From contig NZ_LNXV01000004.1 of the NCBI RefSeq assembly GCF_001467025.1, forward strand, positions 395,264 through 459,263: DNA of 64,000 nt. The letters are read 5' to 3'. The DNA is from Legionella brunensis (GTDB taxonomy: Bacteria > Pseudomonadota > Gammaproteobacteria > Legionellales > Legionellaceae). Below are positions 25,203 to 34,062 of the stretch, piece by piece (position 1 is the stretch's first letter; every line of letters starts with the position of its first letter). The position numbers were made by a program, and so were the translations under genes. The notes beneath the pieces were generated by a model, which searched no databases, had not been told where the DNA came from, and was given only the letters and a program-made list of their open reading frames with translations.

Positions 25203-26426
25203 TTAACCAAACCAGCTCCTGAACGTTAAGCGAATAGAGTCCTTCATGCGTGTAAAGATACCTCCCTGTGGTACATCCTGAAGCGCATAGAGGTTTTGTG
25301 TACTAATAACATTATTATCAAATTGTACTACCAACTCACCCACTTTATCACCTTTTTTAATTGGCGCCTCCAAATTTTGAGAAACCTTGGTATTAACACT
25401 TAATCGCTGGTATTGTCCATTAGGAATGGTTACAAACTGATCTTCATGTAATCCAATAGTCAATTTATTTGTAGCACCTTTAAACACGGGAATTTCAGTG
25501 ATAGTTTTATTACCTTTATAAAGTTCATGCGTTTCGAAAAAGCGGAAGCCATAATTTAACAAACGCTCACTGTCATCAGCTCGTGCAGTTTCTGTAGGAG
25601 AGCCCATAACAACAGCCAAAAGACGCATATTATCGTGCTTTGCTGACGAAACGAGACAGAAACCTGCGTCGTTAGTGTGGCCAGTTTTTATACCGTCTAC
25701 TTGGCTATCTCTCCAAAGTAAGCGATTACGATTAGGTTGACGTATAGCATTGTAGGTAAACCATTTTTGTTTGTACCAGTGATAATACTGCGGGAAATTG
25801 ACAATTAAAGCACGGCCTAAAATCGCCAAATCTTTGGCAGTTGTGTATAAATTTTCATCTGGCAAACCAGTGCTATCGGTAAAATGGCTGTCTTTCATCC
25901 CTAAATTTTGAGCTTGTTGATTCATGATTTCAGCAAAACCTTGCTCACTACCGCCTAGATGTTCGGCCATCGCTACGCAAGCATCATTCCCCGAGTCAAC
26001 AATAATTCCTTTCAGCAAATCTTCGATGGCAACTTGTTGTCCTTCTTTGACAAACATTCGTGAACCACCGGTTTTCCAAGCTTCACGACTAATGCGAACA
26101 TTATCTGTTAAATGAATCTGTTCGCTATTCAGAGCGTTGGAGATAACATAAAGAGTCATCATTTTAGTTAAGCTAGCTGGTGGTAGCTTTTGCTCACTAT
26201 TTTTTTCAGCGATGATTTTTCCGCTATTTACATCAATAAGGATATAAGCCTTGGCATTAAGGGTTGGGGCAGAAGGGGTAATTAGCGGTTTATTATTAAT
26301 TGGTGCCGATGGAGGCACGCTTGATAAGTTTGCCGTTGGCAAAACATCTGCTGCATAAAAAACGCCTGTTTTTAGTAGGAGGGTAGCTGCCAATAATAAT
26401 TTGCAGGTTGAGAGTGATGACTTCAT
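25203..26426 (-). CDS. dacA: D-alanyl-D-alanine carboxypeptidase (PBP5/6 type)
   Basis: This periplasmic, inner-membrane-attached enzyme trims the terminal D-alanine from peptidoglycan pentapeptides. The 407-residue protein has a signal peptide (about 1-26), the SxxK motif in PPASLTKMM (S85-K88), the SGN motif in VDSGNDACVAMAE and the KTG motif in VDGIKTGHTNDAGF. The C-terminal PBP5 beta domain starts near residue 300, and the amphipathic tail GIFTRMKDSIRLTFRSWFG anchors it to the membrane. It is the first gene of the dacA-dat-ybeD-lipB-lssY run and is divergent from rlpA. Confidence 0.95.
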   Translation of the reverse strand: MKSSLSTCKLLLAATLLLKTGVFYAADVLPTANLSSVPPSAPINNKPLITPSAPTLNAKAYILIDVNSGKIIAEKNSEQKLPPASLTKMMTLYVISNALNSEQIHLTDNVRISREAWKTGGSRMFVKEGQQVAIEDLLKGIIVDSGNDACVAMAEHLGGSEQGFAEIMNQQAQNLGMKDSHFTDSTGLPDENLYTTAKDLAILGRALIVNFPQYYHWYKQKWFTYNAIRQPNRNRLLWRDSQVDGIKTGHTNDAGFCLVSSAKHDNMRLLAVVMGSPTETARADDSERLLNYGFRFFETHELYKGNKTITEIPVFKGATNKLTIGLHEDQFVTIPNGQYQRLSVNTKVSQNLEAPIKKGDKVGELVVQFDNNVISTQNLYALQDVPQGGIFTRMKDSIRLTFRSWFG

Positions 26427-26489
26427 GTTTCTATACTCATAGTTACAAAAAATGCCGCCATCTTATCACAGCCTCAATTCAGCAACCAA

Positions 26490-26516
26490 ATTACATTAAA
26501 GGTATTTTAATGTAAT
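26490..26516 (+). promoter_or_regulatory. Inverted repeat between divergent dacA and rlpA
   Basis: ATTACATTAAA and TTTAATGTAAT form a perfect 11-base inverted repeat around GGTAT in the 138-base gap between the two divergent genes. The placement, mid-gap between two promoters, suits an operator site or a leader hairpin more than a terminator, though a TTTCTCTTTG tail follows it towards rlpA. No regulator is identified. Confidence 0.5.
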
Positions 26517-26564
26517 TTCTCTTTGTATATATTACAAAAAAATAATTGATTTGAGTTTTAAAGC

Positions 26565-27383
26565 ATGAAATTGATCTATTTATTTGCAATTTGTCTATTA
26601 AGTGGCTGCGCAACCTCTCCTATATCAACAATCCAAAATCAAAAAAATTCTTATTCCAAAACGACTAAAACTTCAACGCAAGCAACCTCATCTATCAAAT
26701 CAAGATATGCCTTAAAAAATGATGGTGCTCCCAAAGGACCTCCGCCTACATCTTTTAAGGAGGTTAAACCTAAGCTAGAACCTTTTAGTCGCTATGGCAA
26801 TCCTGATACCTATGCGGTAGAAGGGCGGACCTATGAAGTATTAAAAAATGCCAGTGGTTATAAGACACGCGGTGTAGCTTCATGGTATGGCACAAAATTT
26901 CATAAGCAAAGAACATCCAGTGGCGATGATTATGACATGTATGCTATGACTGCTGCACATAAAACTCTGCCTTTACCAAGCTATGTAAGAGTAAAAAATT
27001 TAAGCAACGGTCGAGTTGCTATTGTAAAAGTAAATGACAGAGGCCCTTTTCGTAATGATCGAGTGATTGATTTATCTTACGCGGCTGCCACCAAGCTTGG
27101 CTTGCTTCCAAAAGGCACAGCTCCTGTTGAGATTGAAGCACTTAACATTGGAAGACGAGTAGCTCATTATTATGTACAGGCAGGCGCATTCAGCTCGCAA
27201 AATCTAGCTAATATACTACAGAGTAAATTGGCCAAATTAACCCCATCTCCTGTCATTATTGAGAAATATCAACAACGCTATATTGTCAGAGTTGGACCAT
27301 TTGCCACTAAACAAATGTCTGATTCATTGAAAAATAAATTGGCAGCCAATGGCGTGAAAGGTTCCTTTTCATTACTACGCTAA
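26565..27383 (+). CDS. rlpA: RlpA: septal-ring lytic transglycosylase-like lipoprotein
   Basis: An outer-membrane lipoprotein that acts on stripped (denuded) glycan strands at the division septum in species where it has been studied. The 272-residue protein has a lipobox, LLSGCATS (Cys at about residue 15). The double-psi beta-barrel domain includes GVASWYGTKFHKQRTSSGD, AAHKTLPLPSYVRV and VNDRGPFRNDRVIDLSY with the catalytic aspartate. A C-terminal SPOR domain (about 205-272, YYVQAGAFSSQNLA) binds septal peptidoglycan. It is divergent from dacA, another peptidoglycan gene, and ends at a hairpin. Confidence 0.93.
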   Translation: MKLIYLFAICLLSGCATSPISTIQNQKNSYSKTTKTSTQATSSIKSRYALKNDGAPKGPPPTSFKEVKPKLEPFSRYGNPDTYAVEGRTYEVLKNASGYKTRGVASWYGTKFHKQRTSSGDDYDMYAMTAAHKTLPLPSYVRVKNLSNGRVAIVKVNDRGPFRNDRVIDLSYAAATKLGLLPKGTAPVEIEALNIGRRVAHYYVQAGAFSSQNLANILQSKLAKLTPSPVIIEKYQQRYIVRVGPFATKQMSDSLKNKLAANGVKGSFSLLR

Positions 27384-27387
27384 CTTA

Positions 27388-27417
27388 AAATCTTCCCGAC
27401 AATTGTCAGGAAGATTT
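27388..27417 (+). terminator. Likely terminator after rlpA
   Basis: The arms AAATCTTCC and GGAAGATTT flank a near-palindromic core (GACAATTGTC) with one internal mismatch. The hairpin starts five bases after the rlpA stop. The T tail is limited to the stem base, so strength is moderate. Confidence 0.6.
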
Positions 27418-27641
27418 CTAATACATCTAATCACCGTATTTTGAAAATTATATTATTTCTGTTCTAAAGTTCACGACTCACGAGATGATTCAAAATTTCA
27501 GAGTACTGATTTTAATGCCCCGGTATTTCCAACATTCATGACACACATCAAAGCTCTGTGTTATTCTTTCATCTTATTTTTTTACCGGATTTGCTTATAA
27601 AAAAGCCATCAAGCACCTAGAATTATCATGTTAGGGGAATT

Positions 27642-27686
27642 ATGGTGGCAGAAGTAATAATGAAGGTTTTCAAAGAGAAGTACTAA
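27642..27686 (+). other. Mini open frame coupled to rlmD
   Basis: A 14-codon open frame ([14 protein letters not shown]) has a good AGGGGA ribosome site and ends TAA in a TAATG overlap with the rlmD start. It occupies the end of a 302-base gap after rlpA, which otherwise contains the rlpA hairpin and no clear gene. It may be a leader peptide for translational coupling, or chance. Confidence 0.3.
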
Positions 27687-29023
27687 TGAGTAGAAGACGA
27701 CAAAAGTTACCCACTGAAACAAAGATTGCAGAAGTAGAAAAATTTAGTCACGATGGTCGCGGCATTGCTCGTTTAAATGGAAAAACTACTTTCATTCAAG
27801 GAGCTCTCCCTAGCGAAAGGGTATCCTTTCAATATACCCGAGTTAAAAGTGATTTTGATGAAGGCAAAGTAGTCTCTATTCTTTCTTCCTCTTCTTCACG
27901 CGTAGAACCGCGTTGCCCTCACTATACTCTTTGTGGTGGTTGCTCATTGCAACATTTAGATGAGAAGACGCAAATTCACGAAAAGCAAGCTTTATTGCTT
28001 GATTTACTACAACGTGTAGGACATTGTGAACCACAGAGAATTTTATCCCCTCTGACAAGTGGAAGTTGGCATTATCGCAATAAAGCTCGCCTTAGTGTTC
28101 GTTATGTAGAAAAAAAACAGGGGAGTCTTGTCGGATTTAGGGAAAAAAATAATCCACGATTTATTACTGAAATCAATGAGTGCTCCGTATTGAATGTTAG
28201 AATTGATAAAGAAATTACTAACTTACGCTTATTGATCGATTCATTTACAGATCCACGCGTTATTGCTCAAATTGAAGTGGCGGCGGGGGATCACGATATC
28301 GCTTTAATATTCCGCAACCTAGATCCGTTAACCACCGCCGATGAAGAAAAACTTCGCGAGTTTGGGCGAAGAACTAATTTTCGTCTTTTCTTACAACCTG
28401 GCGGAAGTGATACTGTAAAGCTTTTTTATCCTGAAGATAGTTCGGATTATTTAATCTATACCTTACCTCAGGAAAATATTAAATTTCAATTTCATCCCAC
28501 TGATTTTACACAAGTGAATTCCGGATTAAATCAATTAATGGTCTCATTGGCTCTTGAGTTGATGGAGCTAACTTCAGATGACACTGTCTTAGATTTGTTT
28601 TGTGGATTAGGTAACTTTTCACTTCCTTTGGCAAAACATTGTGCAAAAGTAATAGGTGTTGAGGGTAGCGATGCAATGGTCACCAGAGCCCAAATGAATG
28701 CCCAGCTCAATCATTTGACAAACACCTCATTTTTCTGTGCTGACTTAGAAAAAATTGATGTTGCTGCAAAATTAGGTTCTCATCGAATCACGAAAATTTT
28801 GTTAGACCCTCCTCGATTAGGTGCTTTGGAAATTGTAAAACAGATCGATAGTCTAAATCCTGAGCGCATCGTGTATGTTTCTTGTAATCCTGCAACATTG
28901 GCAAGGGACGCTAATATTTTGGTTAATCATAAAGGTTATCAGTTAGACGCCGCTGGCGTTATGGATATGTTTCCCCATACAGCCCATGTAGAGTCAATAG
29001 CCTTATTTGTGAAGGATAAATAG
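27686..29023 (+). CDS. rlmD: 23S rRNA (uracil-1939-C5)-methyltransferase
   Basis: This enzyme methylates U1939 of 23S rRNA using SAM. The 445-residue protein has an N-terminal TRAM domain (about 1-65), the iron-sulphur cysteines [14 protein letters not shown] followed by a fourth cysteine in INECSV, and a C-terminal Rossmann methyltransferase. Motif I is [20 protein letters not shown] follows, and the catalytic cysteine lies in [12 protein letters not shown]. It precedes relA by two bases, the gammaproteobacterial rlmD-relA order. Confidence 0.95.
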   Translation: MSRRRQKLPTETKIAEVEKFSHDGRGIARLNGKTTFIQGALPSERVSFQYTRVKSDFDEGKVVSILSSSSSRVEPRCPHYTLCGGCSLQHLDEKTQIHEKQALLLDLLQRVGHCEPQRILSPLTSGSWHYRNKARLSVRYVEKKQGSLVGFREKNNPRFITEINECSVLNVRIDKEITNLRLLIDSFTDPRVIAQIEVAAGDHDIALIFRNLDPLTTADEEKLREFGRRTNFRLFLQPGGSDTVKLFYPEDSSDYLIYTLPQENIKFQFHPTDFTQVNSGLNQLMVSLALELMELTSDDTVLDLFCGLGNFSLPLAKHCAKVIGVEGSDAMVTRAQMNAQLNHLTNTSFFCADLEKIDVAAKLGSHRITKILLDPPRLGALEIVKQIDSLNPERIVYVSCNPATLARDANILVNHKGYQLDAAGVMDMFPHTAHVESIALFVKDK

Positions 29024-29025
29024 TT

Positions 29026-31230
29026 ATGGTTAAAGTTAAAGAAGATACTCCTTGGTCAGTAGATGGCAATATTGATGTTGAACAGTGGCTGCAACAATTA
29101 GGCAGTAAAGGGTATTTTCAAGACTTAGATTTGATTCGTAACGCCTGTACATTAAGTCAACTGGCTGGACAAGACCATGCCACTGAAACCGGCGTATCAT
29201 GTTTGCAATTGGGTCTGTCAATGGCTGATGTGTTGGCTGATTTGGAAGTAGATCAAGAGACTTTAACTGCGGCAATTATATTTGAAAACGTACATTATGC
29301 TGAGTTGTCATTAGAGGATGTGGAAGAACAACTAGGTCCTCATATCGCCAAGCTTGTGAAAGGGATTGAAAAAATGAGCGCGATGCATAACTTGCAAGCG
29401 CTCAGTAAATACCCTCAAAACAAGCATCAAATTGATAATATTCGCAAAATGCTACTAGCAATGGTTGATGATGTTCGTGTTGTACTCATTAAATTAGCAG
29501 AGCGTCTTTGCATTTTACGCACCTCAGCACAACTTCCTGAAGGGATGCGGCAACAAATAGCAACTGAAGCCATGGAGATCTATGCACCTCTCGCTAATCG
29601 TCTAGGAATTGGGGCTATCAAATGGGAAATGGAAGATCTTGCGTTCCGTTATTTGCATCCAGAGGACTACAAAGCGATTGCCAAAGGATTAAAAGCTAAA
29701 CGCCTAGATAGGGATCGTTATGTTGATTTCATTGTCGAAGAATTAAATCGACAAATTCGCACCACAGGCGCCCATCATTTTGCTGTTTATGGTCGCTCAA
29801 AACATATTCACAGTATTTATCGCAAAATGAAACGTAAGAATGTTTCATTAGAAGAAATTTACGACGCCACAGCAGTAAGAGTGTTAGTAGAAACAAAAGA
29901 ACAATGCTATGAAGTTTTAAGTATGGTTCACTCTTTATGGAAACAAGTTCCCATTGAGTTTGATGATTACATTGCGAATCCGAAACCCAATGGTTACCAA
30001 TCCTTACATACCGCTGTTGAAGGCCCCGAAGGGCGAGTTTTTGAAGTACAAATTCGTACTTTTCAAATGCATGATCTTGCCGAGATGGGTGTTGCTGCCC
30101 ACTGGAAATACAAGGAGGGTGGTGTCAGCCAAAAAGAAAGTCATGAACGTAAGATTGAATGGTTGCGTGATGTATTAGCTTGGCATAGAGAGATGGCTGC
30201 CACAAAAGGCGTCTCTGAGTCAATTGAAGCTGAATTTCTTGAAGATCGAGTATATGTTTTTACCCCAGACGGTGATGTTCTTGATCTCCCTCAAGGTGTC
30301 ACTCCTCTTGATTTTGCCTATCATGTTCATAGTCAAATTGGTCATCGATGCCGAGGCGCCAAGGTTAATGGCACGATTGTTCCTTTAACTTATGAACTAA
30401 AAACAGGTGATAAAGTTGAAGTGCTCACCGGAAAAGATGAGCGTCCTTCGAGAGACTGGATTAATCCACATTTAAATTATTTAAAAACATCGCGAGCCAA
30501 GGCGAAAGTGTTGCATTGGTTTAAAATGCAAGACTATGACAAAAATAAGGATGAGGGTCATGAAATTCTCGATAAAGAATTAAAAACGCTTGGTATTAAA
30601 ACAGATCGACTAAATGACGTTCTTGCTTCATTTAACTTTAAGCGTTCTGATGATTTATTGGCAGCCCTCGGACGTGGCGATATTAAGCTAGGACAAATTC
30701 TCAATAAATTATCACCTGCCGAAGCTGTATCTCCATCTATTCAACAAATTGTCAAACCACATGCCAAACCAGAGGTAACAGGTAGTGATTTGCGCATTGA
30801 GGGAGTTGGTAACTTACTCACACATATGGCTCGCTGTTGTCAGCCTGTACCTGGGGACGATGTCGTTGGCTATATTACAGTAGGGCGCGGAGTATCTGTT
30901 CATAAACAAGATTGCCCTAATATTATTCATGCAAGCGAAAAACAACGACAACGCTTTTTACAGGTTAATTGGGGGAGCTCTACAAGAGATCACTATGTAG
31001 TAGATGTATTGATCAAGGCTTTCGACCGCGCTGGCTTGTTAAGAGATGTAACATCCTTGCTTGCTAACGAAAAAGCCCATGTGTATGCATTGCAGACTCA
31101 AAGTCATAAACAAGACAATACAGCCCATATTAAGTTAACTGTAGAAATCGATGGATTGAGCAGCTTGTCACGTTTATTAAATAAATTAGAGCAAATACCT
31201 AATGTCTTGGAGGCAAGAAGACAAGTCTAA
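29026..31230 (+). CDS. relA: GTP pyrophosphokinase (ppGpp synthetase I)
   Basis: This ribosome-associated enzyme makes (p)ppGpp when uncharged tRNA enters the A site; in Legionella the alarmone triggers the switch to the transmissive phase. The 734-residue protein has a pseudo-hydrolase domain in which the HD motif is replaced by FENVHYA (near residue 86), so it should be synthetase-only. The synthetase domain follows with YDATAVRVLV, NPKPNGYQSLHTAV and the GTP-binding FEVQIRTFQMHDLAE. TGS (DVLDLPQGVTPLDFAYHVH), zinc-finger (MARCCQPVPGDD) and ACT domains complete it. It is co-transcribed with rlmD. Confidence 0.96.
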   Translation: MVKVKEDTPWSVDGNIDVEQWLQQLGSKGYFQDLDLIRNACTLSQLAGQDHATETGVSCLQLGLSMADVLADLEVDQETLTAAIIFENVHYAELSLEDVEEQLGPHIAKLVKGIEKMSAMHNLQALSKYPQNKHQIDNIRKMLLAMVDDVRVVLIKLAERLCILRTSAQLPEGMRQQIATEAMEIYAPLANRLGIGAIKWEMEDLAFRYLHPEDYKAIAKGLKAKRLDRDRYVDFIVEELNRQIRTTGAHHFAVYGRSKHIHSIYRKMKRKNVSLEEIYDATAVRVLVETKEQCYEVLSMVHSLWKQVPIEFDDYIANPKPNGYQSLHTAVEGPEGRVFEVQIRTFQMHDLAEMGVAAHWKYKEGGVSQKESHERKIEWLRDVLAWHREMAATKGVSESIEAEFLEDRVYVFTPDGDVLDLPQGVTPLDFAYHVHSQIGHRCRGAKVNGTIVPLTYELKTGDKVEVLTGKDERPSRDWINPHLNYLKTSRAKAKVLHWFKMQDYDKNKDEGHEILDKELKTLGIKTDRLNDVLASFNFKRSDDLLAALGRGDIKLGQILNKLSPAEAVSPSIQQIVKPHAKPEVTGSDLRIEGVGNLLTHMARCCQPVPGDDVVGYITVGRGVSVHKQDCPNIIHASEKQRQRFLQVNWGSSTRDHYVVDVLIKAFDRAGLLRDVTSLLANEKAHVYALQTQSHKQDNTAHIKLTVEIDGLSSLSRLLNKLEQIPNVLEARRQV

Positions 31231-31256
31231 TCCAAACAATCTTTTCACTTGATAGA

Positions 31257-31288
31257 GAGACATGAGGTGCTAAAGAACCTTATGTCTC
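31257..31288 (+). terminator. Bidirectional terminator between relA and the FAD oxidase gene
   Basis: The arms GAGACATGAGGT and ACCTTATGTCTC form a 12-pair stem with one G-U, with an eight-base loop. It lies 26 bases after the relA stop and 13 bases past the stop of the convergent gene. ATATTTTTAAG follows on the plus side. Confidence 0.75.
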
Positions 31289-31301
31289 AACGGAGATATT
31301 T

Positions 31302-33164
31302 TTAAGACAGTACACTAACTTTTTCTTTCTGTTGTTCTTTGATTAAACTCAGCGTTTCCCGACAATGACCAATAAAGGTATCTTTAAATGGTTTTGATTC
31401 TTTATTTGCTAACGGCAGAATCTCCACGGTTGTAATCAATTGTTCTAAGAAGTGTATACATTCTTCGTCAGAGTGCTTGGGAGCATGATGCGGTTGCTCA
31501 AAATTCAATAGATTTTCCATTGAAGAGGGTTCTAACATGCGTTTGAAATATGGAGTAATAAAAGGGCTTGCATCGAATTCTTTTTTGCTACCATACCATT
31601 TAGTTAACGCTTTTTTATACTCTGAAATAGCTTCTGGCTGTAGAAAATCTGTGTAACTTTGAATTCCTGACGGGAAGTTTTTCCCTAAATGAAAACGAGG
31701 TTGAATATTAATTTCGGAGAAATATTCCAACAATTTTTTCTCAAAATTAGCAATACCTGGCGCATCAGGATGAGTTACGATGTCAAGCGCTAGAATATGC
31801 TCATCCTCAGAACTGGTTGCCGTGGTAGATAACCCGCCAGTTGTACCTTTGATGTAGCGCGCATAAACAGCATAGGTAACTGGATATTCGTCATGTTCAG
31901 AAGCCTCTTTCAGCAACCCATCAATTTTTTGTAGAACCTCTGCCAATAAATCGCCAGCTTGCTTATCCTTAACAGGGAGAAGATAACTAACATCGCGCAT
32001 TGCTTTAGGGAAAGCGACTTGATAATGAGTAATGCTATTTTCATGATCAATAATTGATTGAGTACCTCGTGTCCCTGTAATAGCAGCTGCTGCTAGTAGT
32101 AAATAAGAAGGCAAAAGCTTTAGAAGCTTACTATCTAATAAAAACTCTTGGACTGAATCACCTGCTCTAACGCTTAATTCCTGTGCCCAGGATCGAGCAT
32201 CAGCAGTGTAAGGAGGATCCTGAATTTGGGTACGTGCTTCCTTGGTATAATTCCATAAACGGATCTGCCATTTATTAAGCTGCACCAGATCTTCGTGAGG
32301 ATAGCCATGGCTAGGAATTCCAATTAAGCTAAAATATTGATTGTTATTTAATAGGTCATTTAAATGCGGAGCCATTGTCTTTACATCGGGGAAATTATGA
32401 ACAGTTTCTTTAAGATTAAAAGCCTCAACTGTTTTAAGATTCATGCTAAGAACTATACCTAATGCACCTGAATGAGCAGAACACAACGTGGCAAAATCTT
32501 CATGATCAGAAGTTATTTCGCGAATATTTCCATCCCTATCACAAACCCTTAAACTAGTAATCTGCCCGCTAAATGCCGGCTCATCACGACCAGTTCCATG
32601 CCCTCCTGTACCTGCCAAGCCAACAGCACTTGCCCATGAAAGCATACTTGCGGTTCTTAGTGATAGCTTTAGATCCCTAAGCTTTTGTGCAAGAGTTGCG
32701 ATTTGCACGCCAGATGTAACGAATACCTCATACATTTTAAGGTGATCTAGAGGATTATTGGAATCAACCGGAACATCTCGTTTTATTTCATGCAACTTTT
32801 TGACTGCTTGATATTTAGGGCTAAAACGAATAATTACGTCTGCCGCAGAACCTTCTGAAAACGAAAATGATTCATTATAGCGTTGCTCTTGATCTTTTGC
32901 CCAAGGGAAAAAGCAACAATCATTTTTTTTATCTGCCCAACCTGCTGTTGCTCGAACTGTAATTTTATTATCAGTATGTTGCTCATTTTGTTTTTTAACC
33001 GCACGCGCTACTTCTTGAACTTGTTTCTCATTGTCAACTTGAACTATAACCGCGTTTTTCCTTACATTCTCCATATAATTAGTCCAAGTTTTTACTTTAT
33101 GCGAAATTCCCTTATCGGTTAAATCTTTTAAAAAAACCGCTTTAGATCCCTCAGCGAATGGCAT
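31302..33164 (-). CDS. FAD-linked oxidase (PCMH-type) of unknown substrate
   Basis: A 620-residue cytosolic flavoprotein of the vanillyl-alcohol-oxidase/aldonolactone-oxidase fold. The FAD-binding half includes NAVIVQVDNEKQVQEVARAV, LSWASAVGLAGTGGHGTGRD (the pyrophosphate-binding loop) and FSGQITSLRVCDRDGNIREI with LCSAHSGALGIVLS. The C-terminal half resembles the substrate-binding cap of sugar-lactone or sterol oxidases. The frame opens at 33215, but the ATG at 33164 follows AAGGAAAG and starts MPFAEGSKA, so I prefer it. No covalent-flavin histidine could be pinned down. The substrate is unknown, and the gene stands alone. Confidence 0.75.
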   Translation of the reverse strand: MPFAEGSKAVFLKDLTDKGISHKVKTWTNYMENVRKNAVIVQVDNEKQVQEVARAVKKQNEQHTDNKITVRATAGWADKKNDCCFFPWAKDQEQRYNESFSFSEGSAADVIIRFSPKYQAVKKLHEIKRDVPVDSNNPLDHLKMYEVFVTSGVQIATLAQKLRDLKLSLRTASMLSWASAVGLAGTGGHGTGRDEPAFSGQITSLRVCDRDGNIREITSDHEDFATLCSAHSGALGIVLSMNLKTVEAFNLKETVHNFPDVKTMAPHLNDLLNNNQYFSLIGIPSHGYPHEDLVQLNKWQIRLWNYTKEARTQIQDPPYTADARSWAQELSVRAGDSVQEFLLDSKLLKLLPSYLLLAAAAITGTRGTQSIIDHENSITHYQVAFPKAMRDVSYLLPVKDKQAGDLLAEVLQKIDGLLKEASEHDEYPVTYAVYARYIKGTTGGLSTTATSSEDEHILALDIVTHPDAPGIANFEKKLLEYFSEINIQPRFHLGKNFPSGIQSYTDFLQPEAISEYKKALTKWYGSKKEFDASPFITPYFKRMLEPSSMENLLNFEQPHHAPKHSDEECIHFLEQLITTVEILPLANKESKPFKDTFIGHCRETLSLIKEQQKEKVSVLS

Positions 33165-33353
33165 ATTCTTTCCTTGAATAAATTTAGACCAGAATTTTAT
33201 ACTGTCATGCCACATAAAGGTTCGTCAATTAAAATCAAGAAATTTTAAGAATAGTTTTTATTTTTTCATTTCTTAAAAGAGCGACAAAATTTCTATCTTA
33301 ATGAATGCTCTCATGAGATAGTATGCAACTTTTAATAAGGTACGATAATCAAG

Positions 33354-33962
33354 ATGGGGTTACTTTTAGTTATCTATGGGGTAGGTTTACTGATTTCTCT
33401 TTGGCAAAATTTAGTTACTTTATGGGGTATCAAAAAAATCAAGCGTAATTTATCCATTGACATGTTTAAGATACAGCCCAATTTAACTCGTGATTTTGTC
33501 TTCAAGATCTTTTTTTGGCCTTATTTTTTCGCTAAAAAGAACCCGCTGGAACGATTTTCTGAAACTTTTTTTATGCATTATGGGGATCAAGGAACTCGAT
33601 ATTTAGGTACAAAAGGACTTAAAAATTTTATAAATGATATTTTTAAGGGTAAAAATCGATACAAGAACTATACAGTGTGTCATTTTCTATGGGAAATTGA
33701 TCCATTCAGCCCTTTATATCGAAGGTATCGCAAATACATTAATAAGCCAAACCTGATGGGATTTGCTGAAATTATTTTGGCATACTCAAAAGGCAACTAT
33801 CTGTTGCATATCGGGTTGGTGAGTCAACCACTTAAATCCAAAATCTTAATTAGTCGCTTTGTACTTGATAATTGTGAACAACTTTCACAAGAGGAAGTTA
33901 AAGTACGTCTTGCAGAAATTAATTCATCAAAATTCCAAGAAATGCAGTCTGACTGGATCTAG
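33354..33962 (+). CDS. Membrane-anchored protein of unknown function
   Basis: A 202-residue protein with one N-terminal membrane segment (residues 2-25, LLLVIYGVGLLISLW) and a basic, aromatic cytosolic remainder. It includes DFVFKIFFWPYFFAKKNPLERF, which may touch the membrane, and TVCHFLWEIDPFSPLYRRYR. I recognise no family and no catalytic motif. It is divergent from the FAD oxidase and ends in a terminator before the J-domain gene, so it appears to be its own transcription unit. Confidence 0.55.
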   Translation: MGLLLVIYGVGLLISLWQNLVTLWGIKKIKRNLSIDMFKIQPNLTRDFVFKIFFWPYFFAKKNPLERFSETFFMHYGDQGTRYLGTKGLKNFINDIFKGKNRYKNYTVCHFLWEIDPFSPLYRRYRKYINKPNLMGFAEIILAYSKGNYLLHIGLVSQPLKSKILISRFVLDNCEQLSQEEVKVRLAEINSSKFQEMQSDWI

Positions 33963-33984
33963 TCAAAAGATTACATGTAAACGA

Positions 33985-34008
33985 CATTATGCTGAGCTTA
34001 GCATAATG
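33985..34008 (+). terminator. Terminator before the J-domain gene
   Basis: CATTATGCT and AGCATAATG make a perfect nine-pair stem with the six-base loop GAGCTT, 22 bases after the upstream stop codon. It is followed by GTTTCTTAATCT. Confidence 0.65.
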
Positions 34009-34062
34009 GTTTCTTAATCTAAAGCGTGTAAAATTTGAACATATGGCTTTGAGGGGAAAATC

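Noticed and set aside
33216-33353. Hairpin-like AAATTTTAAGAA and TTTCTTAAAA in the gap before the membrane protein gene
   Set aside because: AT-only complementarity in AT-rich DNA with poor pairing; not convincing as a terminator or operator.
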